Source: Linum tenue
Lineage: Eukaryota > Streptophyta > Magnoliopsida > Malpighiales > Linaceae
Length of the DNA: 64,000 nucleotides
Assembly: GCA_946122785.1 (NCBI GenBank)
Contig: CAMGYJ010000010.1
Span: 51,088,162-51,152,161, forward strand
Direction: 5' to 3'
Below, piece by piece: positions 43,791 through 55,724 of the stretch. The first letter of the stretch is position 1. Each line of letters starts with the position of its first letter. Both the position numbers and the translations under genes were made by a program. The notes below the pieces were generated by a model that saw only the letters and a program-made list of their open reading frames with translations, made no database searches and was not told where the DNA came from.

Positions 43791-44434
43791 GACTCCGTCC
43801 TCTCCTCTCCGCCGAAAAACGGCTGGATCGAGATCAAGCCCGTGACCTTCACGCGCTTCAGCGCCGCCTCCGATTCGGCCGCTCGGACCGCCACGTGGTG
43901 GGCTAGGTTCCCTCCCGCGCTATCCCCCGCCAAGAAACATCGGCCCAGGTCCACGCCGTCCAAGTTGATGACGGCGTCGAGGAACTTGACGGCGTCGAAC
44001 CCGTCCTCGTACTGGCTGGGACAGCGGTGCTCGGGGGCGAGCCGGTAGTTGACGGAGACGACGACGGCAGGGGTTTCAGAGGCGAGCGAGCGGCAGAAGA
44101 TGTCGTAGAATCTTGAGTCGGCGCCCATCGTGCAAAACCCGCCGCCGTGGAAGTATATGATCACCGGCAGCGGGGTGGCAGCAGACGTACAAGGCCTGTA
44201 GAGGCGAAGCCAGAGGTTTCGAGAGGGATCCACCATGACGTCCAAGGAAGAGACAGCTCCATTAATTTGGGATGAACAAGGAGGGGACTTAAGGTCGAAG
44301 AGCTTCATGATGGTGCGGTTAATGCCGGATTCGCGGCGGCGGAGGAACCGAGCAAGGTCGAAGCCCAAGGAATGGAGGCTGAACAGCAGCCTTGCTTTCA
44401 TTGAGATGCTTGGGGTTGCACTAAGACTGCTCAT

Positions 44435-45099
44435 TTTTGTTTGTTTTTTTTTTTCTTTTTTGGGTGATGATTCTCTCCTTGGGAAATGGTCCGTCGCGCG
44501 TCTCTCTGTTCTGTATAGTGATCCAATCCAGCTAACACAAGTAATGTAATGAGTAATGGTGACATGATTTTATTTGCTTAAAATATTGATCCTCATATCT
44601 CTCTTACCTTACTTTATAACAAACAATGCTAATAGTGATGCAATGAATCTTTTTCAATTATTATATTATATTATATATATATATGCTGATAGTGATATCA
44701 TCTAGAATTGGACGGATGATGAGACACCTTATTCCTTGATCTTAGCCAAAAAGAACGGGAAAGGAAGGTATATGAGACACCTTATCCTGAAAAAGCTAAG
44801 CAAGACAAAAAGAGAAACAAGTTACCTCTCCTCTCATGGTAAAACAAGGGTAAGATAAATGTCAAAATTTATTTCCCACTAAGTAACCTACTTATTGGAT
44901 TGATTTGTTGTTTTCTTAGTATTTCATTCATTTGTGTATATTCAGAAGGTAATATAAATTATTACATGGTAAAAAAAGGAGATATTTAGGAAATTTGCTT
45001 ACATTTTCGGCACTACTAGTAAATAGTAATTCTTATCAAAACATTGTGGTCATTGTTACCATGATTTGTTTCTAGTTGGATTTATTTGCATATGATCTT
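44435..45099. other. 5' flank of split carboxylesterase, containing a U2-like fragment
   Basis: AT-rich DNA with (TA)n around 44675-44684. The only recognisable item is the U2 snRNA-like segment at 44733-44771. Confidence 0.4.
44733..44771 (-). pseudogene. U2 snRNA 5'-end fragment (3'-truncated retropseudogene candidate)
   Basis: On the minus strand it starts ATACCTT and continues to CTTTTTGGCTAAGATCAAG, matching the highly conserved first ~32 nt of U2 snRNA (AUACCUUUCUCGGCCUUUUGGCUAAGAUCAAG) with a small insertion and substitutions in the middle. It begins exactly at the U2 5' end and stops after about 39 nt. Perfect 14-bp direct repeats ATGAGACACCTTAT flank it immediately at 44719-44732 and 44772-44785. 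Far too short to be functional. Confidence 0.6.
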
Positions 45100-45268
45100 G
45101 TTTAGCAAGTGATTAGTTTCATTACAAAGTTTGAGCAACCAAACCCAATGAGGGGGGGGGGGGGGAATCTTGCACTAGACATCTATAGTAGACTTCATCA
45201 ATCCAAAAGAAGCCTAATGAAAGTTCCAAATAGGACTCCCAAACCCCACGAGATAGAAACTCTAGCCC

Positions 45269-45447
45269 AGTGGCGGAGCCACAAATTTGAATGAAGGGGG
45301 CTAAAAATTTACGTTCGAGATGTTTGAACTGGGGAGGGAGGCTAAAGCCTTACAACCTAATCCATTTTCCAAATTATAAAATTTACACGATTTTGAGAGT
45401 TGAGAGGGACTATAGCCCCTTCTTGCTATAAGGTGGCTCCGTCACTG
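45269..45447. mobile_element. MITE with GTGGCGGAGCCA ends, 9-bp duplication (copy 2)
   Basis: 179 bp; ends AGTGGCGGAGCCAC and GTGGCTCCGTCACTG. Perfect CTCTAGCCC duplication at 45260-45268 and 45448-45456, which places the family with Mutator-type elements. Confidence 0.85.
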
Positions 45448-45943
45448 CTCTAGCCCACATATCAAAGATGGCAGAAGAAGGGTCACCCTCACAAGGCCTT
45501 AGACAAGATTGCCCTCTATCGTCATACATCTTTACTCTTTGTGTATAACGACTGTGACATTTAATCAGGACAATGGTGGAAGGAGGAACCTGGAAACTAA
45601 TCAATATGTCAAATTCAGGATCGGAATTGTCTCATCTCTTCTTTTGGTAACAACCTTATATATCCTGCTCGGTGTAGCCATGGTGGCGCAGGCAAATGAA
45701 ATTAACAAAATCTATGCTGAGTTCGGAGGAGCCTCAGGACAACATATAAGCCGGTCTAAATCACGAGTCTTCTTCTCCAAGAATATATATGTTAGTTTGG
45801 GAGCAACTCTTAGTGCAACTATCGAGTTCCTGAAACCAAAAAATTGGGGCGGTACCTGAGTTTTCCGGTGATCCATGATAGAGTTTTGAAAGCTACTTTC
45901 ACTGAACTTATTGACAAGATTGATGCACGTACACCTGGCAGAT

Positions 45944-46536
45944 AGTGGCAGAGCCAGGAAATTTATATAGGGGTGTCCTCTTTCAAAAATTAAATAAATA
46001 ATTAAATAATTTTAAATTAGAAAATATCTAATTAATACAAGTTACAACAAAAGTCTACGACGTGTTACAAAATATACTCAGTGTCTGGACTGCTCAACAA
46101 ATATCTCCATCTTACTATACAATCATTCACAAACTGATCATTTAATCAATTTCGAAACTTGTTCTTAAAGTTTCCCAAAACTAAATATGTTATTTCAACA
46201 CCTGCAGTTGCAATCGGTAAAATCAATTACTTTGAGAAGCAAGTAAACCAATGGATATGATAGAATGGAGGGAATAAGGATAACCCGTAATCAGGTTCAA
46301 TTGTTAGATTTTCAAAATAATTGGGAAAAGAAATATCATTTTTACTATTAAACTAGTGTTTAAAATACAATAACAAATGAGTTTTGGTCTAATGAAAAAC
46401 ATGTTTACTAATAATCTTAGTATCCTAATTTAAATCACCTAGTCTATCACTTATATTTTTTATCCACACGAAAACTATTACCGGGGTTGGATAATCGTTA
46501 TCCCGAAAATTAGGGGTGTCCCGGGCTCCGCCCCTG
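45944..46536. mobile_element. MITE with GTGGCGGAGCCA ends (copy 3)
   Basis: 593 bp; ends AGTGGCAGAGCC and GGGCTCCGCCCCTG. Flanks CTGGCAGAT (45935-45943) and CTGGCAGGG (46537-46545) match at 7 of 9 positions. Confidence 0.72.
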
Positions 46537-46560
46537 CTGGCAGGGTGCATAGCCTGTGTT

Positions 46561-47099
46561 CCTGAAGGCGCACAACTTACTCATAATCCTTGGATCTAAT
46601 TTAATATTTTAAATGGTATAAATTATGGGATGTTAAGTGTTTTTTCTTCTTCTTTATTCCATTAAAGTGATGAGAATATCATGATATAAACCACATATAA
46701 AAGAACTTCGAAGATGGGAATGGAATGACTATAATTATCGATAAACCATATGGTCAAGACTGAGACAATTTTATTGATAAAATATTGAATTAAAAATTAC
46801 TCAGAAAACACTTAATTAAAATATGGTATTAAATAATGAACTCATATACTCAGATCAATAAGCCATGCTAGTTGTTTTAAGATAGATTGTATAAATACAC
46901 AATTCATTTGGTATTAGTAATTCCTACTCTTTTATATATTGTCCAAATCAAAATAACTAACAGTTTTATACGTGTCCGAAGCACACTATTCACTAAACTT
47001 AACAGTATAAATAGATTAGACAATAGACTAATACACCCAAAAAGAAGATATACCCTAGGGCCTAGACCGGCTATTGAGTACTTTCAAGTTCCAATTGTG
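46561..47099. other. AT-rich intergenic DNA
   Basis: No coding signal. TATAAATA motifs at about 46890 and 47005 could serve the possible transcript starting near 47.1 kb. Confidence 0.3.
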
Positions 47100-47440
47100 T
47101 AACTGCGGACACTCCATTCTCTCTGTCTCCTTGCAAACCTTGTGGTTGTGGTTGTGGTTGTGGTTGCAGATGCTTCTCTAATCTCCCCTGCCCACCTCGC
47201 CTTATCTCTCTTCTTCATAACGCCATGGCGACCCGGGCACAGCCTGACTCCATCACCGGCGGGTGGAGGACTGGATTCGGCTTCGGACTTTACGCGGCTC
47301 AGTCACGGCATTAATATGATTCGGCGCCGGATGTCAAGAATTTGCCACAGCTCAATCGGACCAACTAATGAACATTCTATTCTTCCACCCTGCAAGATGC
47401 AGAATCCCGCCTCACATGATCTGCTTCGATCCATCAAGGT
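47100..47440 (+). other. Possible first exon of an unrecognised plus-strand transcript
   Basis: A GC-richer, CT-rich segment in AT-rich surroundings ends at a good donor (TCAAG/GTATTAAC near 47440). The open frame from 47142 gives up to about 100 codons before the donor, but begins with a (GTGGTT)n repeat read as poly-valine and matches nothing I know. A short ATG frame at 47223 stops after 29 codons. It may be the leader exon of a non-coding or poorly conserved transcript; 47.5-49.0 kb would then be its intron. Its direction is convergent with the PHD gene. Confidence 0.25.
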
Positions 47441-49228
47441 ATTAACTCTTGCTTCTCGGTTGTTTAATGGCTGAATTGCGGGGGTGTGGAATCCTTATCG
47501 ATGATTTTGATGAAGATGACCAGTTACTCATCTTCTGATTTCTGAATGCTGATTTCCTGTCGTCGTGGGTAATTATTGGCGAATCTGCTTCGAGCTTTTG
47601 TCTATTGATTTACGCGATTGTTTTTAGTTTTGAGGTACCGTTTTAACCCTAAGCTAGCCTGTTCATAGTGTTGGATAGGGTTTTCGTTTTGTATTTTGAA
47701 GTACTGTGAAAGAATCCCAAATTTCTGTGAATGATGGCTGTTATTATTCCCGGCCCGGGGGTTGTTCCAATTAAATATCTTGATTACGATCTTCTCTTCT
47801 CTGTATCCAACTTGATTTCATCTGGAGTTACTTACAGGACATTATGTGTATTTTTCTGTTGCTTGTTCTATCTTGTCACAATATTGCCTCTGCTGGTTGG
47901 AATTTGGAAGAATGAACTCCAAAAATAATTCGCTGTTTGGCCCTTCAACTGTAGGGGAACCTAAATGATCGTAAGAAGCTCCCCTTTGTAAAGGAACCTG
48001 CACTTGGGAGTTCTTAGATCTAGGACAGAGCCGACATTTGAGTTAAGAATTAGGGCAATAATTCTTAATCCAACTGCTAATTATATTCTTATGCTCCCGT
48101 TATTATCTGTCAATTCTTAAGCAAGTCAAATTAATTGTTTTCAGCAACCCCCACCGGCTGCAAGGAGTCCTGAGTATGCAGTTATTGATTGTTCATGTAT
48201 AAGAAGTTTGTTTTGGACGTACCATGGTGATCAATCTAGTTAACCAATTAGATTTGGATGCCCCTTCATTTCCAATAGTATCCTACTACCGTTAAATATC
48301 TGCTAGGAAATGAGTAACACCATTTATGCAATATTATGTGTCATGGGGGTGGGAATCTTGCCAATGCTAATGCAACATTTTTCTTTGCTGCTCTAAGTGC
48401 TTTCCATTCCCGCAGAACGATATCCTCCACTATTGATTTCCCCGTATTTAGTCATGTGGACTGCTAGTTGGCAAGTAGTTGCAAACTTGCGGATGAATAG
48501 GTTCTGACGTTATAACTTGCAAACCCTACATATTAGGATATTCCTTTTGTGTCCGCCTTTGTAATTGTTTGAGCACATGTAGATTTTTTGTAATGTGTCA
48601 TGTCTGGTTGTGCTTGTTATTTGGATGGAAATGAGATGGTGTCTTTCTCATCTTAACTGAAAATTTGAGATGATATTGCTGCTTTAATCCGTGTATGAAC
48701 CAATTGATGAAAATTTCTCCTCGTCTTAAACTAGATTATTAAGTTGCTGCTAATTGTGTGAGAGCAACATGGTGCAAGTCGTTTCATTCACTTCTGTGCT
48801 GCTTATATCTATCTTATATATGGAGTCTTAAGTCTAGTATTCTTTCTGTTCATATGTGACACTTAAGGTAAGAGCAGGCAAGGAAATGTATCAGAAGCTG
48901 CGTAAATCTTCAAAGTTTCCCACAAGAATATATTAAATAAAGAGGTATTTATGATACGCAAGGAGTAACAACTCTGAGCGCATTGTCTTGCGATTCTAGC
49001 AATCATATATTCTCTTGTTTGAAACAGCTGAATTGGCTTGGTAGGTGTACTAGAGATCACTTCCATGGACGGCGACTATAAAACAAAGCAATTCACTGAA
49101 CGACGTACAGAAGTCAAAACTAAGGAAGAGCTTCCATTTCTCAAAGATAAAAGAAAACGGAACAGGAAATCCTCAAATCCTAAGCCATGCTCTGGAAAAA
49201 CAAGATTTACAACAACAAGTTTTACAGG
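47441..49228. other. Low-complexity-free intergenic or intronic DNA
   Basis: No recognisable gene. T-rich plus-strand composition resembles a plant intron. The part nearest 49.2 kb should be the 3' flank of the PHD gene. Confidence 0.3.
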
Positions 49229-52003
49229 TTAGCCTACACTGAAAGTTACAGTTAGCTCATTACTTTCTACTTTTACTGCCGCAGCTTCAGCTTCCCTGCA
49301 AGTGGAGACATTGTCTTGGGAGGTAGAACCTTTAGATGACTGCTCAGTATTAGTAATGGAGCAGGATGATTTTTGGTCAGACCTTTGATGAGACAACAAG
49401 TTCATGCATCTAATACACATGAACTTATCAGGAGTTGGGTCACAATTTTCAATCCCAATACACCTTGTGTGCTGCCACACACCACAGGAATCACAAGCCA
49501 ACATCCTCTCGCCATCATCATCCTTTGCCCCACATGTGCAATCTACAGTCCAATTCTCTGTGCCCCTCTCCAGTCGGTAACGGTTGACTGCACTCTTGGA
49601 GGGGCATGTCCCTTTCACCTTCACTGCTCCAGTTGATCCAATCAGAAATTTTAGGGTAAAGGAATCTTCAACCAAGCCATAGTCAAGCAGTGCATCAACC
49701 TGAAGCCTTTTACACATGGCATATACTTCCCGAAATGCTCTAGCAGCTTCATTCTTTAGGTCCACAACCGTAGCATTCCAAGGCAATACCAGTAGTTCTG
49801 GTGGTATTGTTGGATGATTCTCCTCTTTGAATTGGTCAGAAAGCTCTACCTGGCACATGAGGTAAATGCCTAACGGATTATTTACAAGCTTTTGGTAAGG
49901 TTTGAAGTCCTTCATAAATTCTTTGCAGTCAGTAAGCTTAGTTGCAGCGTCAATCACTGTTTGCCTTGTAGTCGAGGGTCTGTACTGCACCATGGTCTCA
50001 GGATTGACTAATGAATCAAATAAGAATTTCAGGTCACTTTTGACCTGCTGTCTTGAGGGATAGTTTGACTCAAGTGTTTGAAATGGTGCGGAAGACACAG
50101 GCTCCAGCCTGTCGACAGATTTTAAGAAGAAGCGTTGAAGTTTATCATGCGGGGAAACAAAAAAACAAAACAAAAGCAAGATCATATAAGGCTGAGACAT
50201 TTATTTACCTGAATTCCACATCATAGGAGCTAGGGCTGCATCGCGCCTGGACCATCATGCAGTTTGATGCCAACTTTCCTCCTAGGTGTTTGAGGGAATA
50301 GTCGAGAAGCTCAGGAGAAGCTCTTTTGCACATGACACCCTTAAGTGTGTGCCTGGCTACCCACTTGGTCTCACCAGATGCTGCTGTCAACACCTTGATC
50401 ATAGACTCTTGCAACTCTTCTACATCATTCCTTGACCAAGCACACAACACTCTTGAACTAGGGCAGCCTCCCAAATCACGTTTAACTGTTGATACGGATT
50501 CTGATGTCGCCATGTTGCTTTCTTGTAACAGCCTCAGCAAGAAGGAAAAGAGGTCTTTCAGGGTCAGAAGCTCGGAGTTGGACAATGACTTGTAGAACGA
50601 GATGGCAGCCTGCAAGCTTGTCCGTGGGCCACGGCCATGGAACAAAATCTGGTCTAATGGCACTCTTGAAAGGGTCTCAACTACTTGTCGGTAAGTCTCT
50701 GATGTTAGGCCATAGCTCCCGTTGCCAAATTCATAACCCCAATTGCCATACCATGAATGCCCTTTAGTAATGGCATGAAGCAGCCTGTACTCTGTACCGT
50801 ACTTGCGAGACACATCCATCACAGATACTTTCCTGTTTCACCAAAACAGTAGATGAGCTTGAGCTTACATTTTTGGTCTATATGGAAATGCAGAAGGGAG
50901 AGACAAGGGATGTAAAGGAGAGATCGATACCTGACTGAGAGAGAAGTGCAGAGCCTATCCCAGAAGTTCATGACATGGGTGCCGGTGAGAGTTTGAGAGC
51001 CACCTTCTTTGCCGTTGACCCTGAGGAGGTGACCATATCCATTGGAGTGCACGACGCCGTGAAGCAAGTGAGAGCTGTCCTCAAACTGGGAGTAAACCCA
51101 CTCCGCCAAATCATCAGTTGTAAGCACAAAGTCGCACCACTTGCACCTGCAAAATCAGCGGGAGGGGGAGAGAGTTAGAGAGTTAGAGAGATGGAGAAGA
51201 AGCAAGGCTTGTAACAAAATTACAGCGTCGTCGTTCTGGCTCACCTGGACTCTGAGAGTTGGAGGGAATTGCCACATCTGCTACACAGCTTCTGAAAGCC
51301 GTCGGAAGGACTACCATTCGCCCTTATGATGAAATGGTAACGTTTCCGGCATACCGGATGATTGCTCCAGCCTTCCTAGTTCACACCATTACCAACGCCC
51401 AATATTTAGAGCAGGAAGAATGTATTCATTTATTTGTTTCACCTCCAATTGTTGTTGTTGATATTATTATAATTCATTATTAGTTACTTGATATATAAAC
51501 TTATCAGAGGAGTCCTAATCGATCACGCTATGCCTCTTTTTTTCCATTTTGAGCAGGAAAAGGAGAAAAAAAAAATAAGAGAGGAGGGAGGAAAAACGGG
51601 GAAGAAGGTCAAAAAGAAATTCGAGAAGGTGCGGGGGAGAAAAGAGGGCTGGCTCACCTACGACTCGGCACTGGTTGCAGTAAACAGATGCGCTAGATCT
51701 GGTAACATCTTCCTCGACAACATCGAGCGCGACAACAAGCGGCGAGAGATCTGGTCCGTCGACTAGATCGCCGACACGAAAGGCTGTCTGCCATGTGAGG
51801 AGTGAAGGGAAGAGGGACGGCGGGGAAGTGAGTCGGGCGTGGCGGGCGAGGAAGGCCTTCACCGTTTCCCTGAAGGGCCCTCCTCCTCCTGGCGATTCCG
51901 ACGAAGAGTTGAGCTCTTCGCCAGGAAAGGTGAGGAAGTCGTGTAGATCGGCGGTGACCCTGTTCCTCCTGGCTCGTTTCAGCGGTCTGTTGTTCATCAC
52001 CAT
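49229..52003 (-). CDS. PHD-finger protein of the MS1/MMD1 family (At1g33420-like)
   Basis: Five exons, 52003-51658, 51371-51245, 51146-50931, 50832-50209 and 50108-49229, join without a stop to 730 codons plus stop. All four introns have GT..AG ends. The N terminus MVMNNRPLKRARRNRVTADLHDFLTFPG is characteristic of the Arabidopsis At1g33420 branch, related to MALE STERILITY 1 and MALE MEIOCYTE DEATH 1. It has a basic nuclear-type start, a Cys/His-rich segment (YCNQCRVVG, HPVCRKRYHFI, CSRCGNSLQLS) and a C-terminal PHD finger (about 628-672; CTCGAKDDDGERMLACDSC, CGVWQHTRCIGI, FMCIRC) with the full Cys4-His-Cys3 set. Family members are nuclear chromatin readers or transcription regulators; MS1 and MMD1 act in anthers and male meiosis. 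A function in reproduction for this gene is inference only. Confidence 0.9.
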
Positions 52004-52404
52004 CCTAGTCTCCGTCGTGCTCGTTTGTGTGTGTCGAGAAAGAAACAGTGTGATCGTGACTGTGTTGATGGGGACTGGGGAGGCGGCGGTGGTTGTCTAG
52101 GTTTTGCTGGGGCGGAGGGTTTTAGAGAGAAGAATGACGAAGCAGCGAGCGGGGGGTTACTTTAAATTACCCTCATTAATTACTGACTTGTTCCGTAGAC
52201 GAATCGAAATTGGAGAAGGAGAGGAAAAACTGGAGGAGTGGGGATGAGAGATAAGAGACACTGAGATAGAGGGCGAGAGAGGCGGTTTGCTCTCGTCTAT
52301 GTTCTAATCGGATTTGGAGAATGTGTGTGTAGGAATGGACTGTTAGGATATTTCTCCACCGACTTATTATAAAAAATCATTTTTATTCAACTACTTTTTG
52401 AGTC
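52004..52404 (-). promoter_or_regulatory. Upstream region of PHD gene
   Basis: GC-richer leader just upstream of the ATG, then AT-rich DNA. The transposon nest begins about 400 bp upstream, so the native proximal promoter may be short. Confidence 0.4.
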
Positions 52405-52789
52405 ATATAGTAAAAACTTTCGCGTTTCTAACAATAATAGCAATTTTGGAGAATTACCACTTATAGCTATAGGTGTGGTTCGAAGGGGTCGAGACGGGTT
52501 CAATCAGGTTGCAGGTTAGTTGGATTTCGGTTTCGTCAGTTGCGGGTTCATCAGTTTGGATTAAATCGGGATCGGGTTCAATCGGGTTGCGGGTTGTACG
52601 GGATAGCGCATCGAGTTACTTACTCCTTACTCACTACCAACTTACACATGTTATTACACTAATTTAAAATATTTTTCACAATTTTTAACCAACTTCTTTC
52701 TACCTCTTATATATATACTTAATTTAAAAAAAAATAGTCAAAATGTTGAATCAATTTGTATGATTTGCAAATTTGTCATGTAGTTAATC

Positions 52790-54159
52790 GGCTAAATTAC
52801 AAGTTTGGTCACTCAAATTACATATATCTTTCATGTTTACCACCCAAATTATTTTTCTTTCTAATTGGCCACTAACTTTACAAATCGTTTCACCGTTAGT
52901 CACCCGCCGTTAATCGCCGTCAGATTTCGTTAACACCGTTAGTTTTTTTACAACGTGGCAAACAGAATCGTTGTCTGGTCCGTTAACTCAATGACATGCC
53001 AATTCAAAAAAATTAAAGAAAAAATTAATTAAATTATCCCTCATCTCACCATCGTTCCCTGTGCCCAAATCGCACTGTGCCACTCGGGGAAGAAAATCCT
53101 CCAGCCGCGCGCCCAACCCCGACATCGTCGATCCGAGTCGTCCCCAGTTACTCGCTATAGCCGCCGCTTCTGAAGGCAATGAATCTGCGGTGTCCTCGGC
53201 GTCCACGTCTCCAGTGCGCCGCCTTCGCCATCAATCAGGCACCGAGGTCGTTTTCACCACCAGCGCCATCGATCTCCTCGTCCCTTCAGCGAGGTCCCTG
53301 TTACTACGGTCGGCAATCAAATTCCCACTGCGCCACCGTTCTCTTCTCCTGCTGCCGCTTCCTCTCAATACTCTCACCTCTTCTCCGTCAAAACATGGAT
53401 TCTCAGATCTACACTCCATAATCTAGACCCATGATAAGATAATCCAACTCCACCTTCGAGATTAACGTCAAAGGATTCACCTTGTCCCTGATTCCTCTTC
53501 TGGGCTCGTCTCAAAACTTGTCGTTTCTTGAGCGATGCCGGCAGTCGGCAAATTTGTTGTCGGAATTGACGAAGTTCCTTGATTGGAAGCTGAAGAGACC
53601 TTGTTGAGCTCGTCGAATCTGGCTTTCCATTCGCCGATCGATTCCCTCTTCTCCTGGCTTCACCCGACCAATTCGCTCTTCTCTGCCTCCGCCAAATTCG
53701 ACTAACGAGTTGTTGCGCAAAGTCGGCACGCTTCCAAATCTTGTAAGTGCAGAAGGCACGGTGCGGCGGAGGAAAGGAGGACGGATCTCGAAGTGGAAGG
53801 GAGTTCACCTGGGATCCATCGGCGCCATTTCCCTCAGTTGGAGCAGTGGTGGAGATGGAGCAAGATTTGTTGCTCTAGGTGAAGATGGGGAAAGGAAAGA
53901 AGACGAGTGAGGGGAAATGTGCTCCTCTTATTTTTGTCTTCTTTTTATTTTTTTTATTTTTTAAATTGACATGTCATTGAGTTAACAGCCTAGTCAGCAG
54001 TTTCATTTGTCACATCATCAAAAAACTTAAAGGAATTAACGACGGCTGACTAACGGTGAAACGATTTGTAAAGTTAGTGGTTAATAAGAAAGAAAAGTAA
54101 TTCGGATGGCAAACATGAAAGATTAATATAATTTGAGTGACCAACCATGTAATTTAGCC
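52790..54159. mobile_element. Pack-MULE-like element C with long inverted repeats
   Basis: Inverted repeats of about 180 bp (52790-52970 and 53990-54159), starting GGCTAAATTAC. Duplication GTAGTTAATC at 52780-52789 and 54160-54169 (10 bp as drawn; 8-10 depending on where the end is set). The interior at 53040-53930 is GC-rich, with open frames on both strands (about 121 aa plus, 144 aa minus), unlike its AT-rich surroundings, suggesting captured host gene sequence. I could not identify the donor. Confidence 0.82.
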
Positions 54160-54169
54160 GTAGTTAATC

Positions 54170-54833
54170 GTAATTAGTAAAGTGCACTAGATAATAGTAA
54201 TGGCGATATCAACATTTGCAACTAATAGACACTATTAGCAATCCAAACAAAACACCACTCTAAAAACAAACAAGAAAATACTTTTTCTTATCTCAACATT
54301 TTTTGCGGCAATATAGATCATTCCAAAAGAAAATTGGACCGTATTTTGGAGCGAGAATGAAGAAGTTGGGCGGCAATATATATCAAGGAAAAAGGAAAAT
54401 TGGGCGACTATACAACGGGAAGCAAAATTGAGTACAAAAACATGAATTATATATAAAATAAATTACAAGCTTAATTCTCAGTGAAGTATAAACTTTTTCT
54501 TTAACAAAAAAAATATATAAATCAAGGTTCATGGAATATTTTTGCAAGTCGTTTTCAATCAATAATCATAATTTATATCCATATGCAAAATCTAGACAAG
54601 ACACTAAATATAAACAATAGTTTATGGGAGATGGAAATCGGACTTACTATTAGCTAGGAAACTTTCCCCCTCGAATTTTGATATCTTCATCCCAACATTT
54701 TACTTCTCCAATGATTCCCTCCCCACTTTTCGTTCTTCTCATTTTGCTTTCGCTATACAATTTGTCCCTACCAAAATGAAAATCTAATGAGGGAAAATTC
54801 CCCCCAATTCGACCCACCAACGTTTCAATTCCT
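54170..54833. other. Interior of hAT element B
   Basis: AT-rich DNA without recognisable coding capacity. Confidence 0.35.
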
Positions 54834-54836
54834 TTA

Positions 54837-55267
54837 CAGCCTGTTTGGAATGACAAAAAACTCAGGAATTGGAATTCCATTTTCAATTCTAGTTCCATCT
54901 TTTATGTTTGGAAGGATAAGAAGGTTGAGAAATGAATTCCATTTGGGCTAAGTTTTGGGAATTACAATTCCTATAAAAAGTGATAGGAATTTGGTTTATG
55001 ATGATGGAATTAGTGGGTTCCATCACTATTTATTATTATTATTTTATTAACCAACTATCACCCTACTCTCTTTCTCTATCATTTATATTCCATTTTTCAA
55101 GATACAACAAATATATTACATTATTAATTATTGTTAAAGTGCAACTCATTTCTATAGTTGTAGGAATTATACCAAACACTAACATTGATAATGGAATTCT
55201 ATAAAAATAGGAAATGGAAATAGAATTCCATTTTCCATTTCTTCTTGAATTGTATCCAAACAGGCTG
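54837..55267. mobile_element. Tourist/Harbinger-like MITE D
   Basis: Ends CAGCCTGTTTGG and CCAAACAGGCTG, 431 bp, TTA on both sides (54834-54836, 55268-55270). Internal GGAATTCCATTTTC motifs are repeated in inverted orientation. Confidence 0.85.
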
Positions 55268-55724
55268 TTAGCGAGTAAGATTAAGTTTCCAGCCTAAATG
55301 TAAAATAATATGTATTTGAGATAAGATAACTATTTATATGTTCTCAAAATCTACTATATCAAGTCATGCCTATAAGCTATAGTAAGGTTTGTTATAGAGT
55401 AGAAAATATTTTAGTCACTAAATGTTACACTCCTAAATCATCATATGTAAACATTGTGATAATCAAATCGATAATTAATTAAACTCGTAAATCATCATAT
55501 GTAAACATTGTGATTAGGGGTGGTAACCGGTAAATCGGTTATCGGTATAACCGGTAACCGAACCGGTAACTGGCGGTTATCGGTATACGGTGACCAAAAC
55601 ATAGCATCCGGTATACCGTATTCTATCCGGTTATTAACCGACGGTTAGCCGATAAAGCGCATACCGGAAACCACCTCACTTATTGCAAAATAAAAACCCT
55701 TTCCATGCCTGCCTCTCGCAATTA

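Larger units (their letters stand above)
38025..44434 (-). pseudogene. Carboxylesterase gene split by a copia retrotransposon
   Basis: The two halves are 44434-43791 and 38391-38025. Removing the element plus one copy of the GACTC duplication rejoins ERTES with EMRMVG in frame, giving one exon of 336 aa. N-terminal half: HGGG at 96-99, NYRLAPEHRCP, and GDSAG with Ser172. C-terminal half: FLPEGSDRNHP, GGFDPLQDRQ (acid) and NAVHAFY (base). Apart from the insertion I see no lesion, so the gene was intact when hit. It is a paralogue of the gene at 5-6 kb, but lacks that gene's intron just before the GDSAG segment. As it stands a transcript would stop inside the element after about 215 codons, before the catalytic acid and histidine, so no active enzyme is expected from this allele. 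Confidence 0.9.
45100..46560 (+). pseudogene. LINE reverse transcriptase fragment with nested MITEs
   Basis: Read around the inserts, the plus strand encodes PSQGLRQDCPLSSYIFTLCV, then VAMVAQANEINKIYAEFGGASGQHISRSKSRVFFSKN, then FTELIDKIDARTPG. These are the QG-PLSPYLF motif and thumb region of plant LINE reverse transcriptases. The FADD box region at 45600-45660 is scrambled. A run of 14 G lies at 45152-45165. Two MITEs (45269-45447 and 45944-46536) interrupt it. Dead fragment. Confidence 0.65.

Noticed and set aside
47142..47474. 110-codon plus-strand frame starting with poly-valine
   Set aside because: The start is a (GTGGTT)n repeat, the frame runs over a good splice donor, and nothing is recognised; listed only as a possible leader exon.
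53061..53808. Overlapping frames of 121 aa (+) and 144 aa (-) in element C
   Set aside because: No recognisable domain in either; GC-rich captured DNA explains them better than a functional gene.
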